Assembly (NCBI GenBank): GCA_002869145.1
Contig: PKTM01000019.1
Coordinates: 128,486 to 192,485, forward strand
DNA: 64,000 nucleotides
Direction: 5' to 3'
Source of the DNA: Denitrovibrio sp.
Lineage (GTDB): Bacteria > Chrysiogenota > Deferribacteres > Deferribacterales > Geovibrionaceae
A program made the position numbers and the translations under genes. The notes under the pieces are model-generated. The model had not been told where the DNA came from, made no database searches, and was given only the letters and a program-made list of their open reading frames with translations. Below, piece by piece: positions 8,602 to 17,614 of the stretch (position 1 is its first letter; each line of letters starts with the position of its first letter).

Positions 8602-8627
8602 GGGGAGCCGGATGGCTCCCCTTTTTT
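8602..8627. terminator. Bidirectional intrinsic terminator
   Basis: GGGGAGCC and GGCTCCCC form a perfect 8-bp stem with a 4-base loop. Six T follow on the plus strand, and an A-run precedes the stem, so it also works on the minus strand. It serves the converging ArnT-like gene and amt. Confidence 0.92.
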
Positions 8628-8646
8628 AGTATGAACTGTTTATATC

Positions 8647-9903
8647 TTAGAAAAAGTTATATGCTTTTTCACCATGCTGGTTAACGTCAGTTCCTTCAGT
8701 CTCTTGTTCAGGAGTTATTCTGAGGCCTATTATAGCTTTTATAACATATGCTATGATTAGAGTTACGACAAATGAGTATACACCACAGGCTAAAGCGTCT
8801 ACGAACTGTATCCATACCTGTTTTGCATTCCCAGCTATAAGTCCTTCAGCTCACACTGTAGCGAAAACACCTGTAGCGATGGCACCGAAAAGTCCGCCAA
8901 GACCGTGGATACCGAAAACATCCAGAGAATCGTCAAGTTTGAATTTGAATTTAAGTGTAACGCCCCAGTAACATATTGCCCCTGCAAGACCGCCTATCAC
9001 CAGTGCAGCCCATGGCTCAACAAAGCCGGCCGCAGGTGTAATACCAACAAGACCTGCTACAATACCGGAAGCCATACCAAGTGCGGAAGGCTTGTTGGCT
9101 TTCATCTCTATGAGCATCCAAACCATACCGCCCGCAGCAGCAGCTATCATAGTGTTAACAAATGCAAGTGATGCAAGCTGATCGGCTGCAAGAGCTGATC
9201 CTGCGTTGAATCCGAACCATCCTAACCAGAGGATACCAGCACCAATAACAGTGTATGTTACATTGTGCGGAAGTATCTTAGCCTTTTGGAAGTCTTTTCT
9301 GTTGCCAAGTACAAGAGCTATGGCAAGAGCCGCCATACCGGAGGAGAAGTGTAAAACAGTACCGCCGGCGAAATCGAGTGCTCCCATAGAGCCCAGCCAG
9401 CCGCCGCCCCAAACCCAGTAAGCTATAGGTGAGTATACGAGTATTATCCAAAGAGGCATGAAAAGTATCCATGCTGAAAATTTGATACGTTCAACAACAG
9501 CACCGCTAATAAGTGCAACAGTTATGATTGCAAACATACCCTGAAACATTGCAAATACACCAAGTGGAATAGTTCCGGACATAGCCTCCATAAAGTCGCC
9601 GCCGAGCATGAAGTATTTCATACTTCCCACGACAGGTGAGCTGGACTCACCGAAAGCTATAGTAAAGCCGATAACAGCCCATGTAACTCCGCCCACACAA
9701 AGAGCAGAAAAGCTGTAAAGTAATGCAGAAAGAACACTTTTGGCTCTAACCATACCACCGTAAAAAAGTGCAAGACCTGGCAGCATGAGAAGCACAAGTG
9801 CAGCAGATACTATTATCCAGGCAGTGTCTCCAGCATTCAATTCATCTGCGAAAGCAGTTGAAGCTGTGAGTGTAAGAAAAAGGATAGTTAATAGTCGTGT
9901 CAT
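8647..9903 (-). pseudogene. amt: Ammonium transporter Amt, with in-frame TGA
   Basis: Amt is an inner-membrane ammonium channel with 11 transmembrane segments. The protein starts with a signal-like stretch (MTRLLTILFLTLTASTAFA), then LALFYGGMVRAKSV, the pore region and DDSLDVFGIHGLGGLFGAIATG. A TGA at 8851-8853 (codon 351) interrupts the gene. The frame continues for 67 codons through AEGLIAGNAKQVWIQF and the last membrane segment to TAA at 8647. The ATG at 9903 is preferred over a GTG at 9912, which lies within the likely ribosome site. Without its tail the channel would lack the final helix and the cytoplasmic C-terminus. No glnK is adjacent, unusual for amt. A sigma-54 promoter is upstream. 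Confidence 0.9.
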
Positions 9904-9939
9904 TTTGGTCACCCCGTCATTTTTGTTCTGGCATTTAGA

Positions 9940-9955
9940 TGCAATAGATGTGCCA
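9940..9955 (-). promoter_or_regulatory. Sigma-54 promoter of amt
   Basis: Read on the minus strand, TGGCAC, 5 bases, then TTGCA gives the canonical -24/-12 pair with ten bases between the invariant GG and GC. The predicted transcription start lies about 25 bases upstream of the amt ATG. Sigma-54 with NtrC control of ammonium transporters is well established, so amt is probably induced by nitrogen limitation. A 13-base palindrome (ATGAA, ACG, TTCAT) lies just upstream at 9959-9971. Confidence 0.85.
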
Positions 9956-10144
9956 AAAATGAAACGTTCATTTATAAGAGTTTTTAATCATAATATAATT
10001 CTTCTGGTTAAATATGAGTCAATGTGTGGTTAAATAATAATCATCTTTGCGAAGGAAGTCATTTTATTGCAATATATGTTGTTTTGTCTGCTGAGATATG
10101 TTAGTTATTTTTGTTCAGAAAAAGTAAGTTTCGGTGGTTTAATT

Positions 10145-10864
10145 TTGGAAAAAATATCTTACGTAATACCAGTTTTTGATGAAGAGGAAAATATTGTTAC
10201 TCTGTATAATGAAATTGAAAAGGTCTCTTCCGTTATAGGTGCTGACCACGAAATATTGTTCGTAGATGACTGCAGCAGGGATAAAAGCCTTTCAATAATA
10301 AAGGAACTGTCCGAAAAAGACCCAAAGGTAAAGTTTATAGCCTTCGAAAAAAACACTGGACAGTCTGCGGCTCTTTTTGCTGGTTTTCAGGCTGCATGTG
10401 GTGATGTAATAATCACTATGGATGCTGATCTGCAGAACGATCCAGGTGACCTTCCTGAAATGTTTAAATTCTACGGTGAATATGACATGGTCAACGGATG
10501 GCGTTTCGAGCGCAAAGATACCTTTGCTAAAAGATTTGCCAGTAAGTTTGGTAACAAGATAAGGAATGCAGTAATTAATGAGGATATACACGACACAGGC
10601 TGCTCACTTAAGATAATGCGCGCCAGTATGCTCAAGAGAATTAAGATATATAAAGGACTTCACCGCTTTTTACCTGCCATGATGCGTATCGAAGGGGCAA
10701 AAGTAAAAGAGGTAAAGGTAAACCACAGACCCCGCATACATGGTGTTTCAAAATATACTAACCTTAAAAGAGCGAAAGAGGCTTTTTACGATCTTATATG
10801 TGTAAGGTGGATGCAGAAGAGACACCTTGAAATAAAAATAAGAGAAACCAATGTCAACAGCTGA
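10145..10864 (+). CDS. GT2-family glycosyltransferase, polyprenyl-phosphate sugar synthase type
   Basis: A family 2 glycosyltransferase of the DPM1/ArnC type. It has YVIPVFDEEENI at the N-terminus, the VDDCSRD nucleotide site, and the metal site DADLQNDPGDLP near residue 98. These enzymes load a sugar on polyprenyl phosphate at the inner face of the membrane. About 239 residues from a TTG start that follows a GGTGG site; an upstream in-frame ATG at 10067 would add an unconserved 26 residues. No C-terminal membrane helices are seen, unlike ArnC. It overlaps the LAB_N gene by 14 bases and forms a cassette with the ArnT-like gene downstream. Confidence 0.85.
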   Translation: MEKISYVIPVFDEEENIVTLYNEIEKVSSVIGADHEILFVDDCSRDKSLSIIKELSEKDPKVKFIAFEKNTGQSAALFAGFQAACGDVIITMDADLQNDPGDLPEMFKFYGEYDMVNGWRFERKDTFAKRFASKFGNKIRNAVINEDIHDTGCSLKIMRASMLKRIKIYKGLHRFLPAMMRIEGAKVKEVKVNHRPRIHGVSKYTNLKRAKEAFYDLICVRWMQKRHLEIKIRETNVNS

Positions 10865-11498
10865 GTTAGCTCTTTTAGTTTTCGGTTTTGCAGGTCAGTT
10901 TCTGTTTTTCATGCGCTTTATAATCCAGTGGCTCTACACTGAAAAGCATAAAAAGAGCGCAGTTCCCATAACTTTCTGGTACTTCAGCATAGTCGGCAGT
11001 TTCATGCTTCTTACTTATTCCGTTCTTATAAAAGACCCCATATTTATTTTAGGCCAGTCAACCGGGGCAATAATATACCTTAGAAATATATCTCTGATAT
11101 ATAAAGAGAAAGGGATCAGAAGTCACAATTTTGGCTTTAAAATGGTAATAATGCTTATAGTATATTTTGCTTTTGTAGCTGTTGCTGCATATTTCTACCC
11201 TGAAGTGCCCAGAAAAGCGAAAGTTTCATATTCTGGTGTTATTTTTGCCATAGGGCTTCTTGCTCAGTGCATGTTTTTTCTTCGGTTTCTTGTGCAGTGG
11301 CTTACATCTGAGAGAGCGAAAAAGAGCACATTCCCTGTGCTGTTCTGGTATTTCAGCATGGCGGGGAGCATACTCCTTCTGGTATACTCTGTTATGGTGA
11401 ACGATGCTGTATTTATTGCCGGACAAAGTGTGGGGATACTGATATATTTCAGAAATCTGTATTTTATCAGACTTGAAAAACAGGCTTCTGATGCTTAA
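10851..11498 (+). CDS. Membrane protein with two LAB_N (lipid A biosynthesis N-terminal) domains
   Basis: A 215-residue membrane protein made of two similar halves. Each carries the LAB_N signature: FMRFIIQWLYTEK then PITFWYFSIVGS in the first, and FLRFLVQWLTSER then PVLFWYFSMAGS in the second. Each half ends with a GQS...IYFRNL-type block. Several hydrophobic segments are visible. Proteins of this kind are found between GT2 and ArnT-like genes and may help flip or present the polyprenyl-linked sugar; that role is inference. It overlaps both neighbours, so it belongs to the same operon. Confidence 0.85.
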   Translation: MSTAELALLVFGFAGQFLFFMRFIIQWLYTEKHKKSAVPITFWYFSIVGSFMLLTYSVLIKDPIFILGQSTGAIIYLRNISLIYKEKGIRSHNFGFKMVIMLIVYFAFVAVAAYFYPEVPRKAKVSYSGVIFAIGLLAQCMFFLRFLVQWLTSERAKKSTFPVLFWYFSMAGSILLLVYSVMVNDAVFIAGQSVGILIYFRNLYFIRLEKQASDA

Positions 11499-13095
11499 CA
11501 GCAAACAATTCAATATATTTCTTTTAATATATTTCATATTTCTCCTTATACCCGCTTACTGGCTTCCCCTTTTTGAATCCACTGATGCCAGATATGGCGA
11601 GATAGCCCGCGAAATGCTTTCCAGCGGAAACTTCATGGAGCCATATTACAACGGGATTAAACATTTTCATAAACCGCCTTTTACATACTGGGCAAACGCT
11701 TTAGGGATGGCTATTTTTGGTGTAAACGGTTTAGGTGCACGTTTTTTTGGCGCAGTAGCTTCTATATTTATACTTATTTACACCAGAAAAACTGCTTATG
11801 TACTCACTAAAGATGACGAAACAGCAGACAGAGCAGCCTTTGTTCTGGCATCATCGATACTTTTTCTTATAGTCTCAAGAATAGTGGCAACGGATATATA
11901 CCTTGTACTCTTCACTATAATGACCCTTTATCACCTTTTCAGTCAGATGTATGTCAGACATAAAACCTCAAATGCGGTTTTAGCAGGACTCTTTCTTGGC
12001 CTTGGATTTATGACAAAGGGACCGGTTGTGTTCCTCTTCACTCTGCTGCCTTTTTTTACTGCTAAATTTTTCGACCATTCTCACAGGCGGGTTTTTACTT
12101 ATCCTCAGGTGTTTTATGGCTTGCTTGTCTTTTTGCTGGTTAGTCTTCCATGGTATGGCTATATAATAAGTATTAATGACGGTTTGCTCAGCTATTTTCT
12201 TAAAGACCAGACGGTTGAAAGAGTGACTACCGACAGGTTTGACAGATCAAAACCGTTTTATTATTTTTTTATGGTCTTTTTTGTTACCTTCCTGCCTTGG
12301 ATATTTTACTTTCTGCGAAACTACAGGTTTTCAGATAAGCTTCAGCCGGGCAGAGCTCTTTATCTTTACATATTGATGCCGTTTATTGTCTTCCAGATAG
12401 CCACCAGCAAACTTGGTACATATATTCTGCCTTTTTTCCCTGCGGCCGCTGTAATAGTGGCATTGAATGTCGATTCAAGGCTGATAAAAAAGATATCGGT
12501 GCTGATTTTTTTAACACTGGGAGCAGGGGTTTGTGCTGCACCTTTTCTGATAGAATTTCTTAACCCGCTAAAATATTTTCTGGTAACTTTCGGCATTCTT
12601 TTCTTCACAACAGCTTTATTTATCTTTTTAAAAGGCTGGTACGACAAATATTATGTCAGAAGCACCGTTTGCCTGATGCTAGTTTTTGCAATGACAGCCT
12701 TTTGTGTTCTTCCTTTTATTGCTCCTTATGTGAAAGGTTACAGATTACTCACCGGAGACATAAAGAGGTATGACCCTGAAGGTAAATATGAGGTTTTGGT
12801 TTATAAAACATTTCTTCCGGTTATATCATTCTATATGAATGACGTTAAGCCTATAGCTTTTTCCAAAGAACGTGAGACGCAATTCCAGTCTGAGAGTGAG
12901 TACAGCGATATACTTATAGAAACAGATGAACAGCTTAAAAACTTTCTGAAAAAGCATAAAGAACTCATCATAGTGGTGCGTAACAACACTCACGAGACAT
13001 TTGAAAAGCAGACCGGCTACAAATGTGAAGTGATATCCGTAAGAGGCGGTGATAAACGTGCTGCTCACTGCAAATCCCCTGAAATCGCTGACTAA
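11491..13095 (+). CDS. Second ArnT/PMT-family membrane glycosyltransferase
   Basis: A 534-residue polytopic membrane protein with the ArnT hallmarks: the acidic first loop FESTDARYGEIAREML, HKPPFTYWANAL, and many hydrophobic segments followed by a soluble tail. It should transfer the sugar made by the GT2 enzyme upstream from polyprenyl phosphate to lipid A or another periplasmic acceptor. The ATG at 11491 overlaps the LAB_N stop; a TTG at 11473 is also in frame. The three-gene order GT2, LAB_N, ArnT resembles lipid A sugar-addition loci such as the Francisella flm genes. It is a distant paralogue of the gene at 6990. Confidence 0.87.
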   Translation: MLNSKQFNIFLLIYFIFLLIPAYWLPLFESTDARYGEIAREMLSSGNFMEPYYNGIKHFHKPPFTYWANALGMAIFGVNGLGARFFGAVASIFILIYTRKTAYVLTKDDETADRAAFVLASSILFLIVSRIVATDIYLVLFTIMTLYHLFSQMYVRHKTSNAVLAGLFLGLGFMTKGPVVFLFTLLPFFTAKFFDHSHRRVFTYPQVFYGLLVFLLVSLPWYGYIISINDGLLSYFLKDQTVERVTTDRFDRSKPFYYFFMVFFVTFLPWIFYFLRNYRFSDKLQPGRALYLYILMPFIVFQIATSKLGTYILPFFPAAAVIVALNVDSRLIKKISVLIFLTLGAGVCAAPFLIEFLNPLKYFLVTFGILFFTTALFIFLKGWYDKYYVRSTVCLMLVFAMTAFCVLPFIAPYVKGYRLLTGDIKRYDPEGKYEVLVYKTFLPVISFYMNDVKPIAFSKERETQFQSESEYSDILIETDEQLKNFLKKHKELIIVVRNNTHETFEKQTGYKCEVISVRGGDKRAAHCKSPEIAD

Positions 13096-13149
13096 TCTTA
13101 AAGCATTTATATATAAAATATAATCACACTAAACTTTGTTAAATACAGT

Positions 13150-13178
13150 TTGACTTTTATAACTCAAATTGTTAAATT
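13150..13178 (+). promoter_or_regulatory. Candidate promoter of the paaK-liv operon
   Basis: TTGACT at 13150-13155 is followed after 17 bases by TAAATT at 13173-13178. It overlaps two direct copies of TTGTTAAAT (13136-13144 and 13169-13177) that lie 33 bp apart, about three helical turns, and could bind a regulator. The paaK ATG is 36 bases further on. Confidence 0.5.
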
Positions 13179-13213
13179 TTTAAGATGCTGTAATATTTAT
13201 CGGAGTTTTTATC

Positions 13214-14518
13214 ATGATCTGGAACGAGCACTACGAAACACTCCCCAGAGAGTATCTGGAAGAGCTTCAATTAAGAAGGCTCAGGCAGCTTTTGAACAAT
13301 GTTTATGCCAGAGTCGAGTTCTACAGAAAAAAAATGGATGAAGCTGGTATTTTGCCTGACGACATAAAGTCTCTTGCGGATATTTCAAAGCTGCCGTTCA
13401 CATATAAGCAGGACATGCGAGACAACTACCCTTTTGGACTTTTTGCTGTTCCGCAGGAACAGGTGGTAAGACTTCATGCATCCAGCGGAACCACTGGCAA
13501 ACCCACTGTAGTGGGCTATACAAGAAGAGATATCGAAACATGGACTGAGCTTATGGCGAGAACTTTTTCTGCCGCAGGTGTAGGTGCAGGTGATATCCTT
13601 CAAAACGCTTATGGTTATGGTCTTTTCACTGGCGGTCTTGGGGCGCACTATGGTGCTGAAAAAATTGGAGCATCCGTTATCCCCATATCCGGTGGAAACT
13701 CAAAGAAACAGCTCATGCTCATGAAAGACTTTGGTTCAACAGCATTTTCATGCACTCCTTCATATGCTTTGTCGCTTTATGAGGCGGCTCTGGATGAAGG
13801 TATCGACCCTAAAAAAGACCTGAAACTAAAAGTTGGTATCTTTGGTGCAGAACCGTGGACTAATGCCATGAGACAGGACATAGAAGAGAAGTGGGGGATT
13901 GCCGCCTGCGATATCTACGGACTTTCCGAGATAATAGGCCCCGGTGTAGCGTACGAATGTGTGGAAGCCAGAAACGGCATGCACGTGAACGAAGATCACT
14001 TCATAGTAGAAACTATTAACCCTGAAACTGGCGAGGTAGTACCAAATGGTGAAGTGGGCGAACTTGTCTTTACCACCATTACCAAAGAGGCTATACCTCT
14101 CATCAGATACCGTACAAGAGATGTAACCAGTCTTATTGTTGAACCATGTAAATGCGGCAGATCTTTCGTCCGTATGAATAAAGTGACAGGCAGAAGCGAC
14201 GATATGCTCATCATCCGAGGTGTAAATGTTTACCCTTCACAGGTGGAAGGCATACTTGTTCAGCGCCCTGAACTTTCTCCTTATTATCTTCTTGTTGTTG
14301 ACAGAGACGGAACTATGGACACTCTGGAGGTTCAGGTGGAGCTTGCCGAAGGTCAGTTTATGGACAGAATCAGACGTCTTCAGGACTTGTCAAGAGGGAT
14401 AGAAAAGGATATTAAAGATATAATAGGCGTAACCTGTAAGGTTCGCATCGTGGAACATAAAACCATCGCCAGAAGCGAAGGTAAAGCTAAACGAGTTCAG
14501 GACAACCGTAAAATTTAG
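13214..14518 (+). CDS. paaK: Phenylacetate-CoA ligase family protein (first copy)
   Basis: An AMP-forming aryl-acid CoA ligase of 434 residues, the usual PaaK length. It contains the P-loop [19 protein letters not shown], the [10 protein letters not shown] motif, and the hinge region [16 protein letters not shown] with the PaaK-type C-terminal lid. It activates phenylacetate or a related aryl acid to the CoA thioester. It opens a transcript with an ACT-domain gene, the liv transporter and a second ligase. In anaerobes such loci handle phenylacetate from aromatic amino acids through indolepyruvate ferredoxin oxidoreductase; no iorAB gene is in this window. Confidence 0.93.
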   Translation: MIWNEHYETLPREYLEELQLRRLRQLLNNVYARVEFYRKKMDEAGILPDDIKSLADISKLPFTYKQDMRDNYPFGLFAVPQEQVVRLHASSGTTGKPTVVGYTRRDIETWTELMARTFSAAGVGAGDILQNAYGYGLFTGGLGAHYGAEKIGASVIPISGGNSKKQLMLMKDFGSTAFSCTPSYALSLYEAALDEGIDPKKDLKLKVGIFGAEPWTNAMRQDIEEKWGIAACDIYGLSEIIGPGVAYECVEARNGMHVNEDHFIVETINPETGEVVPNGEVGELVFTTITKEAIPLIRYRTRDVTSLIVEPCKCGRSFVRMNKVTGRSDDMLIIRGVNVYPSQVEGILVQRPELSPYYLLVVDRDGTMDTLEVQVELAEGQFMDRIRRLQDLSRGIEKDIKDIIGVTCKVRIVEHKTIARSEGKAKRVQDNRKI

Positions 14519-14529
14519 AGGGTAAGATA

Positions 14530-14964
14530 ATGAAACTTCAGCAGATATCAGTATTTATCGAAAACCAGTCAGGACGGCTTCACGAGGTCACAAAGCTACT
14601 TGGGGAAAATTCTATAAACATTAGAGCTCTTTCTCTGGCAGATACGTCAGATTTCGGAATTTTAAGACTGATAGTAAACACTCCTGAAAAAGCATATGAC
14701 CTTTTGAAAACCAACGAATTTACCGTAGGCAGAACAGAGGTTTTAGCCGTTGTGGTTTCCGACCAGCCGGGTGGGCTTGCGGCAATTCTGGGCTGTTTGG
14801 ATGAAAACAGCATAAACGTCTAATACATGTACGCCTTTGTGGATCATTTACAAAAGGGGCGTGCCATTATGATTTTCAGGTTTGACGAAACAGATATGGC
14901 GGCTGAAAAGCTAACCGAAGCAGGTTTTAGCTTTGTGAAACAGGCTGACATAGCAGATTTGTAA
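14530..14964 (+). pseudogene. ACT-domain amino-acid-binding protein (COG4747-like), with in-frame stop
   Basis: A stand-alone double ACT protein of 144 residues, if read through. The first ACT repeat starts [16 protein letters not shown], the second at [18 protein letters not shown] at 14821-14823 (codon 98) follows ENSINV and precedes YMYAFV; homologous ACT proteins have ENSINVEYMY here, so GAA changed to TAA is the simplest explanation. The frame then runs 46 codons to TAA at 14962. Genes of this family often sit beside paaK in anaerobes and probably bind an amino or aryl acid as regulators. The second ACT domain would be cut in half by the stop. Confidence 0.88.
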
Positions 14965-15020
14965 CTATTCATTTATTCACCTTTGCTACAGGTGTGTAAA
15001 ATACATTTAAGGATTATTAA

Positions 15021-15884
15021 ATGCAGTTTTTATATTCGGGGCTGACCAGCGGCAGCATATACGGGCTGGTTGCTCTGGGTTTTAATATCATCTATAACAC
15101 TACCGGAATAATAAATTTCGCTCAGGGCGAATTTGTTATGATTGGCGGTATGCTTATATACACTCTCTTCTCTGTGATGGGACTCCCTTTTCCTATAGCA
15201 TTTTTTGGGGCTGTGGGGTGTGCTTTCCTTGTAGGGATTGTCTTTGAAAGGGTGTTTATCAGACTCACCAGAATAAAGAACGAACTTAACCTTATTACAG
15301 TGACCATAGCCGCATCCATAATTATCCGAGACGTAGCTATGCACGTCTGGGGGCGGGATTCCCTGCCGGTAAAAGAATTTATCCCGGTATTTAACATAAA
15401 AATGCCCGGGGGAGTTATCTCCAGCCAGTCTGTTCTGGTTATTTTAGTGTCTCTTGCGGTTGCTTTCGGGCTGAATCTTTTCCTTAAAAAATCAAGATAT
15501 GGTAAAGCTATGCGGGCAAGTTTCGATGACCCTGTGGCAGCTGAAACCTGCGGAATAAGTGTAAGCACCATACGTGTTATGTCTTTTGCTGTTGCATCGC
15601 TTCTTGGCGCTGTTGCGGGTGTTATAATCGCACCTATAATGTTTGTTACCTATGACGACGGAATAATGACCGGCCTGAAGGGATTTTCTGCGGCTATTTT
15701 GGGTGGTCTGGGGAATTTTGGAGCAGCAATCGCAGGTGGACTGATGCTTGGTATTTTTGAGTCATTTTCCGCCAGTGTCATCCCGTCCGGTCTAAAAGAT
15801 GCTGTAGCGTTTCTTGTTATACTCCTGATACTTTTTGTTAAGCCTGACGGACTCTTTGGTAAAAAGAAGGTGCACAGAGTATGA
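15021..15884 (+). CDS. livH: Branched-chain/aryl-acid ABC transporter permease LivH
   Basis: A 287-residue inner-membrane permease of the LivH class: GLTSGSIYGLVALGFN at the start, INFAQGEFVMIG, and the EAA-like loop RYGKAMRASFDDPVAAETCGI, with about eight hydrophobic segments. It forms the channel with LivM and is powered by LivG and LivF. Its stop overlaps the livM ATG. Because the operon is framed by two aryl-CoA ligases, the substrate may be an aryl acid rather than leucine. No periplasmic binding protein gene is present in the cluster. Confidence 0.93.
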   Translation: MQFLYSGLTSGSIYGLVALGFNIIYNTTGIINFAQGEFVMIGGMLIYTLFSVMGLPFPIAFFGAVGCAFLVGIVFERVFIRLTRIKNELNLITVTIAASIIIRDVAMHVWGRDSLPVKEFIPVFNIKMPGGVISSQSVLVILVSLAVAFGLNLFLKKSRYGKAMRASFDDPVAAETCGISVSTIRVMSFAVASLLGAVAGVIIAPIMFVTYDDGIMTGLKGFSAAILGGLGNFGAAIAGGLMLGIFESFSASVIPSGLKDAVAFLVILLILFVKPDGLFGKKKVHRV

Positions 15885-16816
15885 GAAAGCTTAATCCAAC
15901 CTTCTTTATTATTTGCACACTAGCTGTTGTAGGAATCGGTTTTGGTGTGTACAACGAGTATTATATCGGCGTTGCATCGCTGATGATGATAAACGCTCTG
16001 AACACCGCCGCATTAAACGTTTTACTAGGTTACACAGGGATTATCTCAATAGGTCAGGCTGCATTTTTCGGAATAGGAGCTTATGTCGCTGCTTATTTTT
16101 CAGTAAATCTGGGAGTGCCACCGGTTCTGACACTTATAATAGCACCTGTAGTCGCTTTTGCTGTTGCTTGGGTTATAGGCTACCCTGTGCTTAAACTTCA
16201 CGGGCACTATCTGGCTATGGCCACTCTCGGCTTTGGAATGATTGTTTATATATTTATGAATGAGTTTTACGATATAACAGGCGGCCCTTCAGGTTTTATG
16301 GGTATTGGCAGTTTCCATATTTTCGGACTGAATTTCGGAACAGAAAAATCTTTTTATATTCTGATGAGCGGATTCTTTCTATTATCTGTGTTTTTATACG
16401 AAGTTTTTGATAAGTCATTTCTGCATTATAAGCTGAAGTTTATAAAAAGCTCAGAATCAGCATGCAGAAGTTATGGTATAGATGTCGCCCGGACGAAGCT
16501 TCTTGTTTTTTCTTCTATGGCTGCAATAACAGCTTTGAACGGTGTTTTTTACACATACTACACTCACTTTATTTCACCAGTTTCATTCAGCTTTAAGTAC
16601 TCCATTAGCCTTATATGCATGGCTATTGTTGGTGGTTTGGGACATATTACCGGTGGAATAATAGGTGCTGTTTTTCTCGGTTTCATACCTGAGGTCTTTG
16701 CGACTTTTGATGATTTCGAAATGATAATATACGGCGGGCTTTTGGCTGTTGTTATCATGTTTTTCCCTGGCGGTATAGCGGGGACATTAAAAAAACTGGT
16801 AAAGAAAAATGCTTGA
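15881..16816 (+). CDS. livM: Branched-chain/aryl-acid ABC transporter permease LivM
   Basis: A 311-residue polytopic permease with LivM landmarks: NVLLGYTGIISIGQAAFFGIGAY, LKLHGHYLAMATLGFG and TGGPSGFMGI. It pairs with LivH to make the transmembrane channel. It overlaps livH by 4 bases and livG by 8, which indicates translational coupling. It is of normal length with no disruption. Confidence 0.93.
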   Translation: MRKLNPTFFIICTLAVVGIGFGVYNEYYIGVASLMMINALNTAALNVLLGYTGIISIGQAAFFGIGAYVAAYFSVNLGVPPVLTLIIAPVVAFAVAWVIGYPVLKLHGHYLAMATLGFGMIVYIFMNEFYDITGGPSGFMGIGSFHIFGLNFGTEKSFYILMSGFFLLSVFLYEVFDKSFLHYKLKFIKSSESACRSYGIDVARTKLLVFSSMAAITALNGVFYTYYTHFISPVSFSFKYSISLICMAIVGGLGHITGGIIGAVFLGFIPEVFATFDDFEMIIYGGLLAVVIMFFPGGIAGTLKKLVKKNA

Positions 16817-17561
16817 TATAAATAATATAGGTGTAAGCTTCGGCGGTGTGCGTGCACTGAATGAGGTGTCCTTCACCACTCCCGACAAAGGTATTACAGC
16901 CTTGATAGGCCCAAACGGTGCGGGCAAAACTACACTCTTTAACGCCATCACAGGCTTTGTGACACCCACAGACGGTACAGTCAGTTTCAGTGGCGAGAAC
17001 ATTACAGGGAAAGTTCCTGAGGATGTTTTTATGTATGGAATATCCCGTACTTTCCAGAACCTGAACATCATCCCGGAACTGAACCTCAGACAGAATATGT
17101 ACCTAGGGTTCATAGGGAAAGAAAAACCTTCCCCACTGAAGAGCATCGCAGGTCTTAACAGAAGCTACTGGAAAGATGCTGAAAAAAGGATAGACGAGTG
17201 CATGGATTTTGTGAATGTTACGGAATACGCTGAGATGACACCAGACAGCATACCTTATGGTGTGCTTAAAAATTTCGAACTGGCACGTGCGATATTGTCA
17301 AATCCTAAAATGCTTCTTCTGGATGAACCGGCAGCAGGGCTGAACCTGAACGAGAAAGAGAATCTGGCTGCAATGGTGAAGAAGATAGTCGGACAGGGCG
17401 TTAATATTCTTATGGTGGAGCATGACATGCAGTTCATCTCGTCTCTGGCTGACTATGTGATTTGCCTGAACTTTGGCGAGGTTATCGGAAAGGGGACTTA
17501 TAAAGAAGTTCGTGAAAACAAAGAAGTGCTCAGAGCTTACTTAGGCGATGATGAAGTATGA
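16809..17561 (+). CDS. livG: ABC transporter ATP-binding protein LivG
   Basis: A 250-residue cytoplasmic ATPase of the Liv type. Walker A is GPNGAGKTT, Walker B is LLLDEPAAGLN, and the H-loop is VEHDM. The signature region reads SIPYGVLKNFELARAI, a more divergent form than the usual LivG PYGQQRRLEIARAL. The long insert after the Q-loop (SRTFQNLNIIPEL) is typical of LivG. It overlaps livM by 8 bases and is 53 bases from livF. Confidence 0.93.
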   Translation: MLDINNIGVSFGGVRALNEVSFTTPDKGITALIGPNGAGKTTLFNAITGFVTPTDGTVSFSGENITGKVPEDVFMYGISRTFQNLNIIPELNLRQNMYLGFIGKEKPSPLKSIAGLNRSYWKDAEKRIDECMDFVNVTEYAEMTPDSIPYGVLKNFELARAILSNPKMLLLDEPAAGLNLNEKENLAAMVKKIVGQGVNILMVEHDMQFISSLADYVICLNFGEVIGKGTYKEVRENKEVLRAYLGDDEV

Positions 17562-17614
17562 TACAATGTATTGTCCTCCACTTTAAAAAAATGTGAGGGA
17601 TATAGAGGAAATGA

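Noticed and set aside
8851-8853. TGA in amt read as selenocysteine
   Set aside because: Amt is not a selenoprotein, the position is not a redox-active site, no SECIS-like hairpin follows directly, and the other five genes use TAA or TAG.
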